Of a stretch of DNA of 64,000 nucleotides, positions 8,026-16,247 are shown in pieces. Both the position numbers and the translations under genes were made by a program. This DNA is from Lacimicrobium alkaliphilum (GTDB taxonomy: Bacteria > Pseudomonadota > Gammaproteobacteria > Enterobacterales > Alteromonadaceae), in contig NZ_NISX01000001.1 of NCBI RefSeq assembly GCF_002591895.1, positions 141,431-205,430 on the forward strand. Reading direction: 5' to 3'. Numbering within the stretch: position 1 is the first letter of the stretch; each line of letters begins with the position of its first letter. The notes under the pieces were generated by a model that had not been told where the DNA came from, ran no database searches, and saw nothing but the letters and a program-made list of their open reading frames with translations.

Positions 8026-9468
8026 GTGAAGTCAATCAGACATGTTGTATTGCTGCCACTACTGGCGCTGATAGCAAACTGCACAGTAAATGATCCAATC
8101 CATAAAGTAGAACTGCTTATCTACAATACCAACCTGATCGATGTACAAAATGGAAAGGTTTACCCAGATCAGTATTTAGCGATTGATGAGGGGCGAATCG
8201 TCGGCAGGGGAGAGGTCGAAAACATGAGGTATCAGGCTACGCAGACAGTTAACGGGCAGGGAGGGTACGTCATGCCCGGGTTGTGGGATATGCATGTTCA
8301 CTTTGGTGGTGGTGAAGACCTGATTGAGGACAACAAAGCGTTACTGGGTCTCTATCTGGCTCACGGTGTAACCACTGTTCGGGATGCGGCGGCCGACCTT
8401 AGCGATACGGTGTTGGCCTGGAGAGCACAGATAGCTAACGGGGAGCTTACCGGACCCCGTATTTTTACTTCAGGGCCAAAGCTTGAAGGTAAAGATTCAA
8501 TCTGGCCAGGTGACCTGGAAGTTGAAACTGTGGCTGAAATGCACGCAGCCATGGACAAATTAGACGCTATGCAAGTGGATTATATCAAAATCACTGATAG
8601 TGCGATGACGCCAGAATTGTACCTGCAGGCGGTGAAAGAGGTGAAGTCTCGCGGTTATAATATTTCCGGGCATATTCCGTTTGAACTCTCGGTAACGGAT
8701 GTATCTGATGCTGGCCTGGATGCTATTGAACATATGAGTTACCTGCTTAAGGCTGCTGCAAAGAATGAAGAAGAAATCTCTGAACGGGTGGCCAGCGGTG
8801 AGCTGAGTTACAGATCGGCGTTGCCGATCATTACGCGTCATGTGGATAAACAAACGGCGTTGAGCAAATACAAAGTGCTGGCAAAGAATGATACGGCTGT
8901 TGTTCCCACTATGATAGGCAGCCAGATTATTGCCTATCTGGATGAGGAGGATCATCTGCAGGATCAATTTCTGCAATACCTTGGACAGGGACTGATTGAC
9001 ACCTATGAGTGGCGGGTTGAGCGGGCAGGAAAAGATGATGCTGAGGCGATCCGTGCCCGTAAACAGCAGTTTCAGGTATCGGCATCCTTGCTTCCCTGGT
9101 TACAACAAAGCGGTGTACGGATCATCGCCGGCACCGATGCGGGATTTCTTAATTCCTATATTTATCCGGGGTTGTCCTTACACCAGGAGCTACAGATCTA
9201 CGTTGAATCCGGCCTGAGTCCATTACAAGCGATACAAAGTGCCGTATTGAGTGGCCCGGCGTTTCTCAACCGACAGGCTGATTATGGTTCCCTTTATGTG
9301 GGGAAAGTGGCGGATATCCTACTTCTTACGCAAAATCCGCTCGAAGATATCCGCCATACACGCAGAATTTCTGGGGTCGTGGCGCAGGGGCGCTATTTTA
9401 ACCAGAATGACTTACAGGAATTATTGGATAAAGCGGAAACATACGCCAGCAGTACCCGGGGCAATTAA
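8026..9468 (+). CDS. Exported amidohydrolase family protein
   Basis: 480 residues from a GTG at 8026 with GGAG 9 bp upstream; the open frame extends further 5' but overlaps the divergent helicase and lacks a better start. The first 20 residues are a signal sequence, VVLLPLLALIANC, that could be a weak lipobox (Asn at -1 is unusual). Metal site: HVH at 90-92, a probable bridging Lys in VDYIKITDS, GHIPFEL, IEHM and IAGTDAG near 370, followed by the composite beta-sandwich end VGKVADILLL. These are imidazolonepropionase/prolidase-like amidohydrolases that cleave C-N bonds in a periplasmic substrate. Its stop overlaps the start of the exporter gene (TAATG), so the two are translationally coupled. 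Confidence 0.8.
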   Translation: MKSIRHVVLLPLLALIANCTVNDPIHKVELLIYNTNLIDVQNGKVYPDQYLAIDEGRIVGRGEVENMRYQATQTVNGQGGYVMPGLWDMHVHFGGGEDLIEDNKALLGLYLAHGVTTVRDAAADLSDTVLAWRAQIANGELTGPRIFTSGPKLEGKDSIWPGDLEVETVAEMHAAMDKLDAMQVDYIKITDSAMTPELYLQAVKEVKSRGYNISGHIPFELSVTDVSDAGLDAIEHMSYLLKAAAKNEEEISERVASGELSYRSALPIITRHVDKQTALSKYKVLAKNDTAVVPTMIGSQIIAYLDEEDHLQDQFLQYLGQGLIDTYEWRVERAGKDDAEAIRARKQQFQVSASLLPWLQQSGVRIIAGTDAGFLNSYIYPGLSLHQELQIYVESGLSPLQAIQSAVLSGPAFLNRQADYGSLYVGKVADILLLTQNPLEDIRHTRRISGVVAQGRYFNQNDLQELLDKAETYASSTRGN

Positions 9469-10346
9469 TGGGTTATCTGCTTGCCACCACCTTGCTCTGG
9501 GCCTTTTCCTTCAGTCTGATTGGCGTTTATCTGGCCGGGCAGGTGGATGCCTGGTTTTCTGTGCTGGTTCGCGTGGCACTGGCAACCTGTGTGTTTTTGC
9601 CCTTTTTGCGCCTGCGTAATTTACGCTTTTCGCTGGCGCTGCGACTGATGGCAATAGGCGCCATCCAACTGGGGCTGATGTATAGCTTCTACTACCATAG
9701 TTTTTTGTATCTGACGGTGCCTGAAGTACTGTTGTTTACGGTAATGACGCCGCTGTATATCACGCTGCTTAACGACGCGCTGGAAAGGCGTTTTAATCGC
9801 CGTTTTTTAATCGCCGCACTGCTGGCCATTGCCGGAGCTGCGGCTATCCGGTACGACGGCATCAGCAGCGGTTTTATCAGTGGTTTTTTTATCGTGCAGG
9901 GCGCTAATCTGTGTTTTGCATCCGGGCAGGTGCTGTATAAACGCCTGATGGCCGGTAATACAGGGCTGAACCAGCATCAGGTATTTGGCTGGTTCTTTAT
10001 CGGTGCACTGATGGTGGCCAGCCTCTGTTTTGCCTTATTTGGCGACAACAGCTCGCTGCCATCGACTAATCTGCAATGGGGGATTCTGATTTATCTGGGA
10101 CTGATTGCTTCAGGTCTGGGTTACTTTGGCTGGAACAAAGGGGCAACGCTGGTGAATGTCGGCAGCCTGGCGGTGATGAATAACCTGCTGATCCCGGCCG
10201 GGATCCTGGTTAACCTGCTGATCTGGAACCGGGATGCAGATGTGCTGCGTCTGGCGCTCGGCGGCGCCATTATCCTGCTGGCGCTCTGGTACAATGAGCG
10301 CCATTCCATGCTCCGTAAGCAACGCTCAGGGCACCGGGTCGAGTAA
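9468..10346 (+). CDS. EamA/DMT-superfamily transporter
   Basis: 292 residues with about ten predicted membrane helices arranged as two EamA repeats (approximately 1-130 and 140-285), for example LLATTLLWAFSFSLIGVYLAG at the start and WGILIYLGLIASGLGYFGWNKGA in the second repeat. DMT exporters move amino acids, metabolites or other small molecules across the inner membrane; the substrate cannot be read from sequence. The ATG overlaps the stop of the amidohydrolase by one base, which suggests joint action on one compound class. The 3' end overlaps the convergent glutamate-synthase-like gene by 21 bp. Confidence 0.85.
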   Translation: MGYLLATTLLWAFSFSLIGVYLAGQVDAWFSVLVRVALATCVFLPFLRLRNLRFSLALRLMAIGAIQLGLMYSFYYHSFLYLTVPEVLLFTVMTPLYITLLNDALERRFNRRFLIAALLAIAGAAAIRYDGISSGFISGFFIVQGANLCFASGQVLYKRLMAGNTGLNQHQVFGWFFIGALMVASLCFALFGDNSSLPSTNLQWGILIYLGLIASGLGYFGWNKGATLVNVGSLAVMNNLLIPAGILVNLLIWNRDADVLRLALGGAIILLALWYNERHSMLRKQRSGHRVE

Positions 10347-11873
10347 GCCTGCGTAGCGGATACCGGTTAACAGCGCCATATCTCTGTTCCAGGTGGCCAG
10401 ATCGTTCTGATTAAATTTACTCAGCGCATCATGGCCACAGGCCCGGGCCATCACCTGCATCAGTTCAGTGGAGGCTTCAAAGAAGTTCTTCAGTTGACGG
10501 GCTGACTTATCTACATCGAGACGCTGACGTAAATCCGCTTTTTGGGTGGCGATACCGGCAGGGCAGTTGTTGGTATTGCATATTCTCGCCGCTACACAAC
10601 CAATAGACTGCATGGCACTGTTGGCGATGGCGACGCCATCCGCGCCCAGCGCCAGGGCTTTGACAAAATCGGCAGGTACCCTTAAGCCACCGGTGATGAT
10701 CAGCGTCACCCTGCCACTGGCACCCTGACGATCCAGATAGTGGCGGGCTCGGGCCAGCGCGGGCAAAGTCGGTACACTGATATGATCGCGAAAAAGTGTC
10801 GGGGCGGCGCCTGTAGCACCGCCACGGCCATCAAGGATGATGTAGTCGGCACTGGCATCCAGGGCAAACTGAATATCTCTTTCAATATGATTGGCGCTGA
10901 GCTTAAAGCCCACCGGAATACCGCCGGTGATCTCTCTGACCCGATCGGCGAAGCGTTTAAAGTCTTTAGGGCTGTTAAGGTCCTTAAAAGTGGGTGGCGA
11001 AATGGCTGGCTCACCTTCAGGGATGCCCCGTACAGTGGATATTTTGCCGGTGTTTTTGTTACCCGGTAAGTGGCCGCCGGTACCGGTTTTGGCCCCCTGA
11101 CCACCCTTAAAATGAAAACACTGAACCTGTTTTAACAGGGACTCCTGATAACCAAAGCCGGCGCTGGCCAGTTCATAGAAATAGCGTGAGTTTTCCGCCT
11201 GCTCTTCGGCTAACATGCCGCCTTCGCCTGAGCAGATGCCGGTACCTGCCATCTCGGCACCGCGAGCCATGGCAATTTTGGCTTCTTCAGAAAGAGCGCC
11301 AAAACTCATATCCGATACCAGCAACGGGATTTTCAGGCTTAGGGGCTTTTGCGCCTGCGGGCCGATCACCAGGGAGGTTTCGACGTTTGTGTCTTCCATC
11401 AGTGGCCTGGTGGCCATCTGCGCCACCATAATCTGAATATCATCCCAGTGAGGCAACTGATTGCGGGGTACGCCCATTGCTGTCATAGGGCCATGATGGC
11501 CCATTTTGCTGAGGCCTTCCCGGGCCAGCTGATGAATAAACTCTACCGTCGGTTCTTCTTCGGTGGCTTTGGCGCTGGGTTGTTTATTATCCTGCTGTTT
11601 AACACCAGGACCTTCTTTACCCACATTGTCCTGACTAAAGTTCTTGTGGGTACCGTCACAAAAAGGCGGGTTGGCGGTGTGTTTGCACTGGCACAGATAA
11701 GCCTCGTCATCTTTCTCTGCCACAAATGACTTTGGCTTAAACCCGGTACCGGTGTGAGAGCCGTCACAGAAGGGTTGATCAGAAGAGCGGCCACATGCAC
11801 AGAAATAGTATTCTTCGCCTTTTTTCAGTTCTGTTTTGACCGGCTTGTTGTCTGCAATAATGGGTTGGCTCAT
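10326..11873 (-). CDS. CDGSH iron-sulfur domains fused to FMN-binding glutamate synthase-like domain
   Basis: 515 residues. The N-terminus has two CDGSH-type Fe-S motifs, C25-x-C27 ... CDGSH (Cys36, His40) and C61-x-C63 ... CDGTH (Cys72, His76), each expected to hold a [2Fe-2S] cluster. Residues about 100-515 form the glutamate synthase FMN-barrel domain: GALSEEAKIAMARGAEMAG, GQGAKTGTGGHLPG, ADYIILDGRGGATGAAP, and the Cys cluster CNTNNCPAGIATQ that carries a [3Fe-4S] centre in GltB. It lacks the glutaminase domain, so it is not a complete GltB and may be a redox enzyme using another amino donor or substrate. The gene stands alone with its own 5' region. Confidence 0.88.
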   Translation of the reverse strand: MSQPIIADNKPVKTELKKGEEYYFCACGRSSDQPFCDGSHTGTGFKPKSFVAEKDDEAYLCQCKHTANPPFCDGTHKNFSQDNVGKEGPGVKQQDNKQPSAKATEEEPTVEFIHQLAREGLSKMGHHGPMTAMGVPRNQLPHWDDIQIMVAQMATRPLMEDTNVETSLVIGPQAQKPLSLKIPLLVSDMSFGALSEEAKIAMARGAEMAGTGICSGEGGMLAEEQAENSRYFYELASAGFGYQESLLKQVQCFHFKGGQGAKTGTGGHLPGNKNTGKISTVRGIPEGEPAISPPTFKDLNSPKDFKRFADRVREITGGIPVGFKLSANHIERDIQFALDASADYIILDGRGGATGAAPTLFRDHISVPTLPALARARHYLDRQGASGRVTLIITGGLRVPADFVKALALGADGVAIANSAMQSIGCVAARICNTNNCPAGIATQKADLRQRLDVDKSARQLKNFFEASTELMQVMARACGHDALSKFNQNDLATWNRDMALLTGIRYAGLLDPVP

Positions 11874-11956
11874 CGCACTGCTCCAGAGAAAGTAAAACCT
11901 TAAGCATAGCGATTATTTGCTGATGTGCAGCCTGATGCCTGACACGGAGATAATAA

Positions 11957-11984
11957 AAAAGAGCCTGCGTTGAACAGGCTCTTT
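11957..11984 (-). terminator. Intrinsic terminator after the BON-domain gene
   Basis: On the minus strand AAAGAGCCTG pairs with CAGGCTCTTT around a 7-nt loop, followed by a T-run (the A-run at 11955-11960). It sits just beyond the BON gene stop. Confidence 0.85.
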
Positions 11985-11989
11985 AGCGG

Positions 11990-12535
11990 TCATGATTTGC
12001 TGGTTACCTTCAGCTTGTCGGTGACCTTTTTGACGTCGCTGGTATTTTCAGCGATGGTAATCGCCAGATCCCGTTCAGCTTCACTGCTGACTTCACCTTC
12101 AAGTGTCACTTCACCCTTGTTGGCATCGACATTGATTGCCGAGCCTGATACTTCCGATTCAAACAACAGGCGGGTTTTGACTACGGTAGCCACCTTGGAA
12201 TCGGTGAGCGTCTGAACCACTTCGCTGCTTTGCTCTTCTTCGTCAGCAGCCACTTCCAGCTTATTATCAACCTCTTTTACACCCTCAAGGCTTGCTACCA
12301 GCTCAGAGGCCAGTGCCTTATCGACCTCACTCTCCACTTTACCTGAGAGCGTTACCACACCATTTTTGACATCCGTATCAATATCAAATGAATTCAGGTT
12401 CGAATTCAGTAGCAGGGTGGTTTCTGCCTTTCCGTCCAGCCAGGCATCTCTGCTTTTGTCTTCCCAGTTATTATCTGCAAGGGCCACCGGTGCGGTAAAC
12501 AGGCTCAGTGCAATCAGTGTTGTTGTGAGTTTCAT
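11990..12535 (-). CDS. Periplasmic protein with two BON domains (OsmY-like)
   Basis: 181 residues. A Sec signal peptide (MKLTTTLIALSLFTAPVALA, cleavage expected after Ala20) is followed by two BON domains at about 37-95 (LNSFDIDTDVKNGVVTLSGKV) and 110-178 (SAINVDANKGEVTLEGEV). BON domains bind membranes or lipids; OsmY is a stress-induced periplasmic chaperone with the same layout. Here the linker is acidic (AADEEEQSSE). The gene is single, with a strong AGGAG ribosome site, its own terminator and an AT-rich 5' region, consistent with stand-alone stress control, which is inference. Confidence 0.86.
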   Translation of the reverse strand: MKLTTTLIALSLFTAPVALADNNWEDKSRDAWLDGKAETTLLLNSNLNSFDIDTDVKNGVVTLSGKVESEVDKALASELVASLEGVKEVDNKLEVAADEEEQSSEVVQTLTDSKVATVVKTRLLFESEVSGSAINVDANKGEVTLEGEVSSEAERDLAITIAENTSDVKKVTDKLKVTSKS

Positions 12536-13111
12536 GATGATCTCCTTATGTTGGGGTCAATTAACTCAACCTGACTGATGCGAGAATGATGCCAGGTTTT
12601 ATCTTGTTGATATTTATATAAAAAACATTTTTTGCGTTTTAATTCTGTCGCTATATGACAACAGTTATTTGATAGGACAGGGCATAACTCGCTACCCAAT
12701 ACAGTTAACTTTGCTCCAAGGTTTGTGGTGTATGCCGTACAACCTGCTGCAAGTATTATTGATGGTTTAATCCGGCTGTCGTCAGAAAGAGACATGCTAT
12801 ACAAGGGTTACTGAGAGAAGTGCTGTCAGGGGCATCAACAGGTCGGTGGAGGGCGGTCTATGTGCCTGGCCGCTCCTTCCTGGCAAGGCTGAAGGCCTCT
12901 GGCTGGGTTCAACTGCTTTGATTAAGCCCCACCAGATCTGCGGGAGCATACCTTGCCAGAAAATCTTTTAGTTTCGCTGATTGGTCAATTATCTATGCAG
13001 ATTGGTATAAAGCTGCAATAGTTCAGTATTGATGATCAATACAGAGTTCCTGGGTTTTGCGTCATTTAACTGTTCACAGGCAGAGGGATTGCACGTCCAA
13101 CCGGAGGCACT
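12536..13111. other. 576-bp intergenic region with a solo repeat end and a palindrome
   Basis: No credible gene. An AT-rich stretch at 12600-12650 probably holds the divergent BON promoter. At 12986-13011 a 26-nt sequence (starting CAATTATCTATG, ending TTGGTATAAA) matches the right end of the inverted-repeat element at 41903-42063 with three differences. At 13026-13042 there is a 17-bp palindrome, GTATTGAT-G-ATCAATAC, about 70 bp upstream of the PAS-like gene, a possible operator. Confidence 0.5.
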
Positions 13112-13684
13112 ATGAGTAACGATTCGATCGTCAGATATACGATAGACGCTGAGGATAAAATTTGCCTGGTGGACGAGGGGTGGTGCCAGTTTGCTGAGGT
13201 AAACGACGGAGCCGATCTGATGCGGCCGACTATTCTCGGCCAGTCACTCTGGGATTACATCTCCGATACAACGACTTCCAGACTTTATCAGCAGATTGTT
13301 TCCCGCGTCCGACAAGGGAAATTGGCAAGGTTTACCCTCCGGTGTGATGGTCCTGCGTGTCGGCGGCTTCTTGAAATGACGATCCGGTCGGGATCAGACG
13401 GGGCAGTGGAATTCGAGACTCAGCTTGTGCGTGAGGAAGACCGCGAGCCTATGGCCTTATTGTCGAGAAAGATAACGCGATCATCTGAACAGCTTCGGGT
13501 GTGTGCGTGGTGTAACCGGATGAATGTAGGATATGATTCCAATGACTGGGTGGAAGTCGAGGACGCATCGGAGCGCCTGCGGCTTTTTGAACTGGAACGG
13601 TTGCCACAACTGACGCACGGGATGTGTGAAACTTGTCTGGCCTCAATGACGAACACACTTGAGGAAATGGATGCGAATACCTAG
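13112..13684 (+). CDS. PAS-like sensor protein with C-terminal four-Cys module
   Basis: 190 residues. The first 120 residues resemble a divergent PAS sensory fold (VRYTIDAEDKICLVDEGW ... GQSLWDYISDTTTSRLYQQIV). The C-terminus (about 130-180) has CAWCNRM ... HGMCETC, a paired CxxC module seen at the ends of PAS or GAF signalling proteins in proteobacteria, where it may bind zinc. There is no output domain, so it may act as a partner of another signalling protein. A GGAGG ribosome site precedes the ATG. It converges with the exopolysaccharide operon, the stops overlapping by 4 bp. Ligand and role unknown. Confidence 0.6.
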   Translation: MSNDSIVRYTIDAEDKICLVDEGWCQFAEVNDGADLMRPTILGQSLWDYISDTTTSRLYQQIVSRVRQGKLARFTLRCDGPACRRLLEMTIRSGSDGAVEFETQLVREEDREPMALLSRKITRSSEQLRVCAWCNRMNVGYDSNDWVEVEDASERLRLFELERLPQLTHGMCETCLASMTNTLEEMDANT

Positions 13685-15726
13685 CCGGGCAGTTTTTTTA
13701 CTTTATTTAGTACCACACCCAGCAGCAGGGTATTGGTTTCGCGTAGATTTTGCACCATTTCAGTCAGCTCACCGCTTTGGGTGTTTTCCATATCACAGAC
13801 CACGATAACGCCATCTGCTAAGCGCGAGAGGATCAGCGCATCACTAACTGATTGCACGGGCGGGGCTTCCATCAATATTCGCGGAAACTTGCTGTTCAGA
13901 CGGCGTAAAAAATCACGGAACCTGTTGGTGGAGATCAGCGCAAGAGGGTCTGACGGTATAGAACCAGAGGGCAGTAGAGTTAGCCTGTTATTATTGCGCC
14001 GGTAGAGGCAATTGCTAATTTTTTCATGACCATCAAAAAACTCTGTCAAACCTGGCTGACCTTGCTCCAGATTGTATGCCCTGGCCATGGAAGGAGCGCG
14101 AAGATCGATGTCTGCTAGCAGCACAGGCTCAATGTTACTGAGTGAATCTGCCAGATTGCTGACAATACTTGCTTTCCCCTGTCCGGCTTTTACTGAGGTT
14201 ATGGCTATAATGCTTGTTTTTGGAAGATTATGATTGATCAGAATTGAAGTACGAAGTGCCCTTATACCTTCAGAGTAATGATAGTCCGTTTCTCCAAGAA
14301 GACCTCTGAGTGGTCTCGACTTACGCTTTCTGTGCGCTTTTCCCAGTCTGGGCAGCATCGACAGTACTGGCAGGTCCAGTAATTTAACTTCCTGCATTAA
14401 ACGAGCACGGTGATCGCCGATCAGTGAAAGCACAAACCAGAATCCACTGCTAAAAACCAGGGCAAAACAGCCAGCGAAAAAAAGTAAACTACGGGTGTTG
14501 GGCTTGCTCGGAACATCAGGGAGTTGCGCCTGGTCGACCACGGCAAACTCTTTGTTGTCACCCATGTCTTTCAGCATTTCCATTTCCTGAAGTTTGGACA
14601 TAAAGGCTTCGTGAATTTTCTGAGTGCCGGTCATTTCCTGCTCGAGTCTGGCCATGGTTAACTGATGTTCTCCCAGCTCCCGGATGGCGCTTTTATGGTT
14701 GTTGATCTCCTCACTGAGCTCCTGGTCCCGGGCCTCAACGGCCTGGATAAACTGACTCAGTGCAGTAACCTGTTCATCAATGCGTTTGTACAGTTCATCC
14801 CTGGCATCTTCCATATTTCTGGACGCTCTTTGGTACTTAGGGTGCTTGTATTTATACCGCTGACTGACCTGAGCCATCGCATTACTCTGGGCCAGATAAT
14901 GGCGCCGTGATTGCTCGACCTGGGCGCTCTTGGTTACCCAGGGGTGGCTTAAAATAGCCTGATAATTATCACCTGCCGATTCGATTTGTGTCAGGTGAAT
15001 ACGTGCTTCTGAAAGTTGTTGTTGTTGTTTAAGTTGTTCCCTGACCAATTCACTTACCTGATCCTGCAACATCGATATCTGTGCTCTTAAGTCTACTATA
15101 TGGTTGCGATCCAGATATTGCTGGTAGTTTTGTTCGGTTTCCGAGAGTCTGGCCTGTATTTCGACTAACTGAATATTCAGTCGTTCTGAGCTGTTGAGCA
15201 CTTTTTGTTGTTGCAGTTTGGCGTGAAACTCAAAAAATGCCGGGCCTATGCTGTTGGCGACCCGTTGTGCAAGCTCAGGTGAATAAGAGGCGAAACTGAC
15301 TTTGAGCATATCGGTATTACGTACCTGATTGATACTCAGGTTGGTCTGGAAGCGCCGCAGTATATCGGCGTCAGTACCGGTATATTCTGACGCCTGCTTA
15401 AGCTCAAGATCGTCAATCAGTATCTGCGTAAAAGCCCTTGAGTGCATAAACTCAATATAGGTTTCCATTTTGGCATCTTTGGCATTAGGCAAAAGATTTA
15501 TGCCACTCAGAGGCATACCTTTATCTGCGCCACCAAGTAATAAGGTGCTGGAAGCCTGATACACTTTAGGCAATTGCAGTATAAAATAACCAAGCAGGGC
15601 AGTAATCAATATTGTCATCAACAGAATTCGCCATTTTCTGTTCCACATGAACAATACTAACTGGCCGGCACTGAAACCATTAGCTGCTGGCGTATTTTGC
15701 TCCTGTGTATGGTCCCCCTGGATCAT
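13681..15726 (-). CDS. Wzc-like polysaccharide co-polymerase with atypical BY-kinase domain
   Basis: 681 residues, last gene of the exopolysaccharide operon. Wzz-type domain with membrane segments at about 34-51 and 414-436 around a long coiled-coil periplasmic part (150-380), then a cytoplasmic P-loop domain (485-681). Such proteins control polymer length and link Wzy to the export channel; typical ones autophosphorylate a Tyr-rich tail. Here Walker A reads SVKAGQGKAS (511-520) with Ala at the usual Ser/Thr, the Walker B-like DTPP is MEAPP (619-623), and the protein ends VLNKVKKLPG without a tyrosine cluster. Walker A' LLADIDLRAPS is kept. Kinase activity is therefore doubtful. It overlaps the OPX gene by one base. 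Confidence 0.88.
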   Translation of the reverse strand: MIQGDHTQEQNTPAANGFSAGQLVLFMWNRKWRILLMTILITALLGYFILQLPKVYQASSTLLLGGADKGMPLSGINLLPNAKDAKMETYIEFMHSRAFTQILIDDLELKQASEYTGTDADILRRFQTNLSINQVRNTDMLKVSFASYSPELAQRVANSIGPAFFEFHAKLQQQKVLNSSERLNIQLVEIQARLSETEQNYQQYLDRNHIVDLRAQISMLQDQVSELVREQLKQQQQLSEARIHLTQIESAGDNYQAILSHPWVTKSAQVEQSRRHYLAQSNAMAQVSQRYKYKHPKYQRASRNMEDARDELYKRIDEQVTALSQFIQAVEARDQELSEEINNHKSAIRELGEHQLTMARLEQEMTGTQKIHEAFMSKLQEMEMLKDMGDNKEFAVVDQAQLPDVPSKPNTRSLLFFAGCFALVFSSGFWFVLSLIGDHRARLMQEVKLLDLPVLSMLPRLGKAHRKRKSRPLRGLLGETDYHYSEGIRALRTSILINHNLPKTSIIAITSVKAGQGKASIVSNLADSLSNIEPVLLADIDLRAPSMARAYNLEQGQPGLTEFFDGHEKISNCLYRRNNNRLTLLPSGSIPSDPLALISTNRFRDFLRRLNSKFPRILMEAPPVQSVSDALILSRLADGVIVVCDMENTQSGELTEMVQNLRETNTLLLGVVLNKVKKLPG

Positions 15727-16247
15727 TAAAAGATACTCTCTTCAACAATGATCACATCACCGGGCATTACCGGCGTTTTAGCTGTGACTTTTATTTTCTC
15801 TGCATCGCGAACAATAAACCACTTTTCCCCTGATGCTCTGTCTGTCAGTCCACCAGCAATGGCGATGGCTTGCTCTACATCCAAATCAAACAGAAATTCA
15901 TGACGACCAGAACGGTTTACTGCTCCTTTAATAAAGATCGGGCGGTAGGATTCTATGGTTACGGTCACTTCAGGCTTGACCAGATACCCGTCCAACAAGG
16001 CCTTTGTAACCTGATCTGCAACTTCCCCCGGGGTGTTATTCAGAACCAGAATCTGGCCAATGAGAGGAAACTGGATACGACCGGATTCCGGTACCATGGC
16101 GCGGATCGCCAATTCCGGTTCTTCGAAAACACGGATCGACAGCGTATCACCTGCACCAATCTGATAGCGATCGTCATTCGCCATCGACGCAAAGGATACA
16201 ATTAAACTCCCCAACAGCAGGGCGCGAATCAGAACCTGTACTGCCAT
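15726..16247 (-). CDS. Short polysaccharide export (OPX/Wza-family) protein
   Basis: 173 residues: signal peptide (cleavage near Ala23, no lipobox cysteine), polysaccharide export domain (DRYQIGAGDTLSIRVFEEPEL, SGRIQFPLIGQI) and one SLBB-like domain (IFIKGAVNRSGRHEF). E. coli Wza is about twice as long, lipidated and forms its own outer-membrane helix barrel; this protein has none of those parts. Short OPX proteins are described as needing a separate beta-barrel porin, and the gene directly upstream encodes one, overlapping by 19 bp. The role is polymer transfer across the periplasm to that porin. Family is firm; the pairing is inference. Confidence 0.87.
   Translation of the reverse strand: MAVQVLIRALLLGSLIVSFASMANDDRYQIGAGDTLSIRVFEEPELAIRAMVPESGRIQFPLIGQILVLNNTPGEVADQVTKALLDGYLVKPEVTVTIESYRPIFIKGAVNRSGRHEFLFDLDVEQAIAIAGGLTDRASGEKWFIVRDAEKIKVTAKTPVMPGDVIIVEESIF

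Noticed and set aside
12532-12804. 90-codon minus-strand frame in the BON upstream region
   Set aside because: Lies in the AT-rich promoter area, no ribosome site, no recognisable sequence.
13026-13042. Palindrome as an intrinsic terminator
   Set aside because: Its loop is one base and no T-run follows, so an operator-type site is the better reading.
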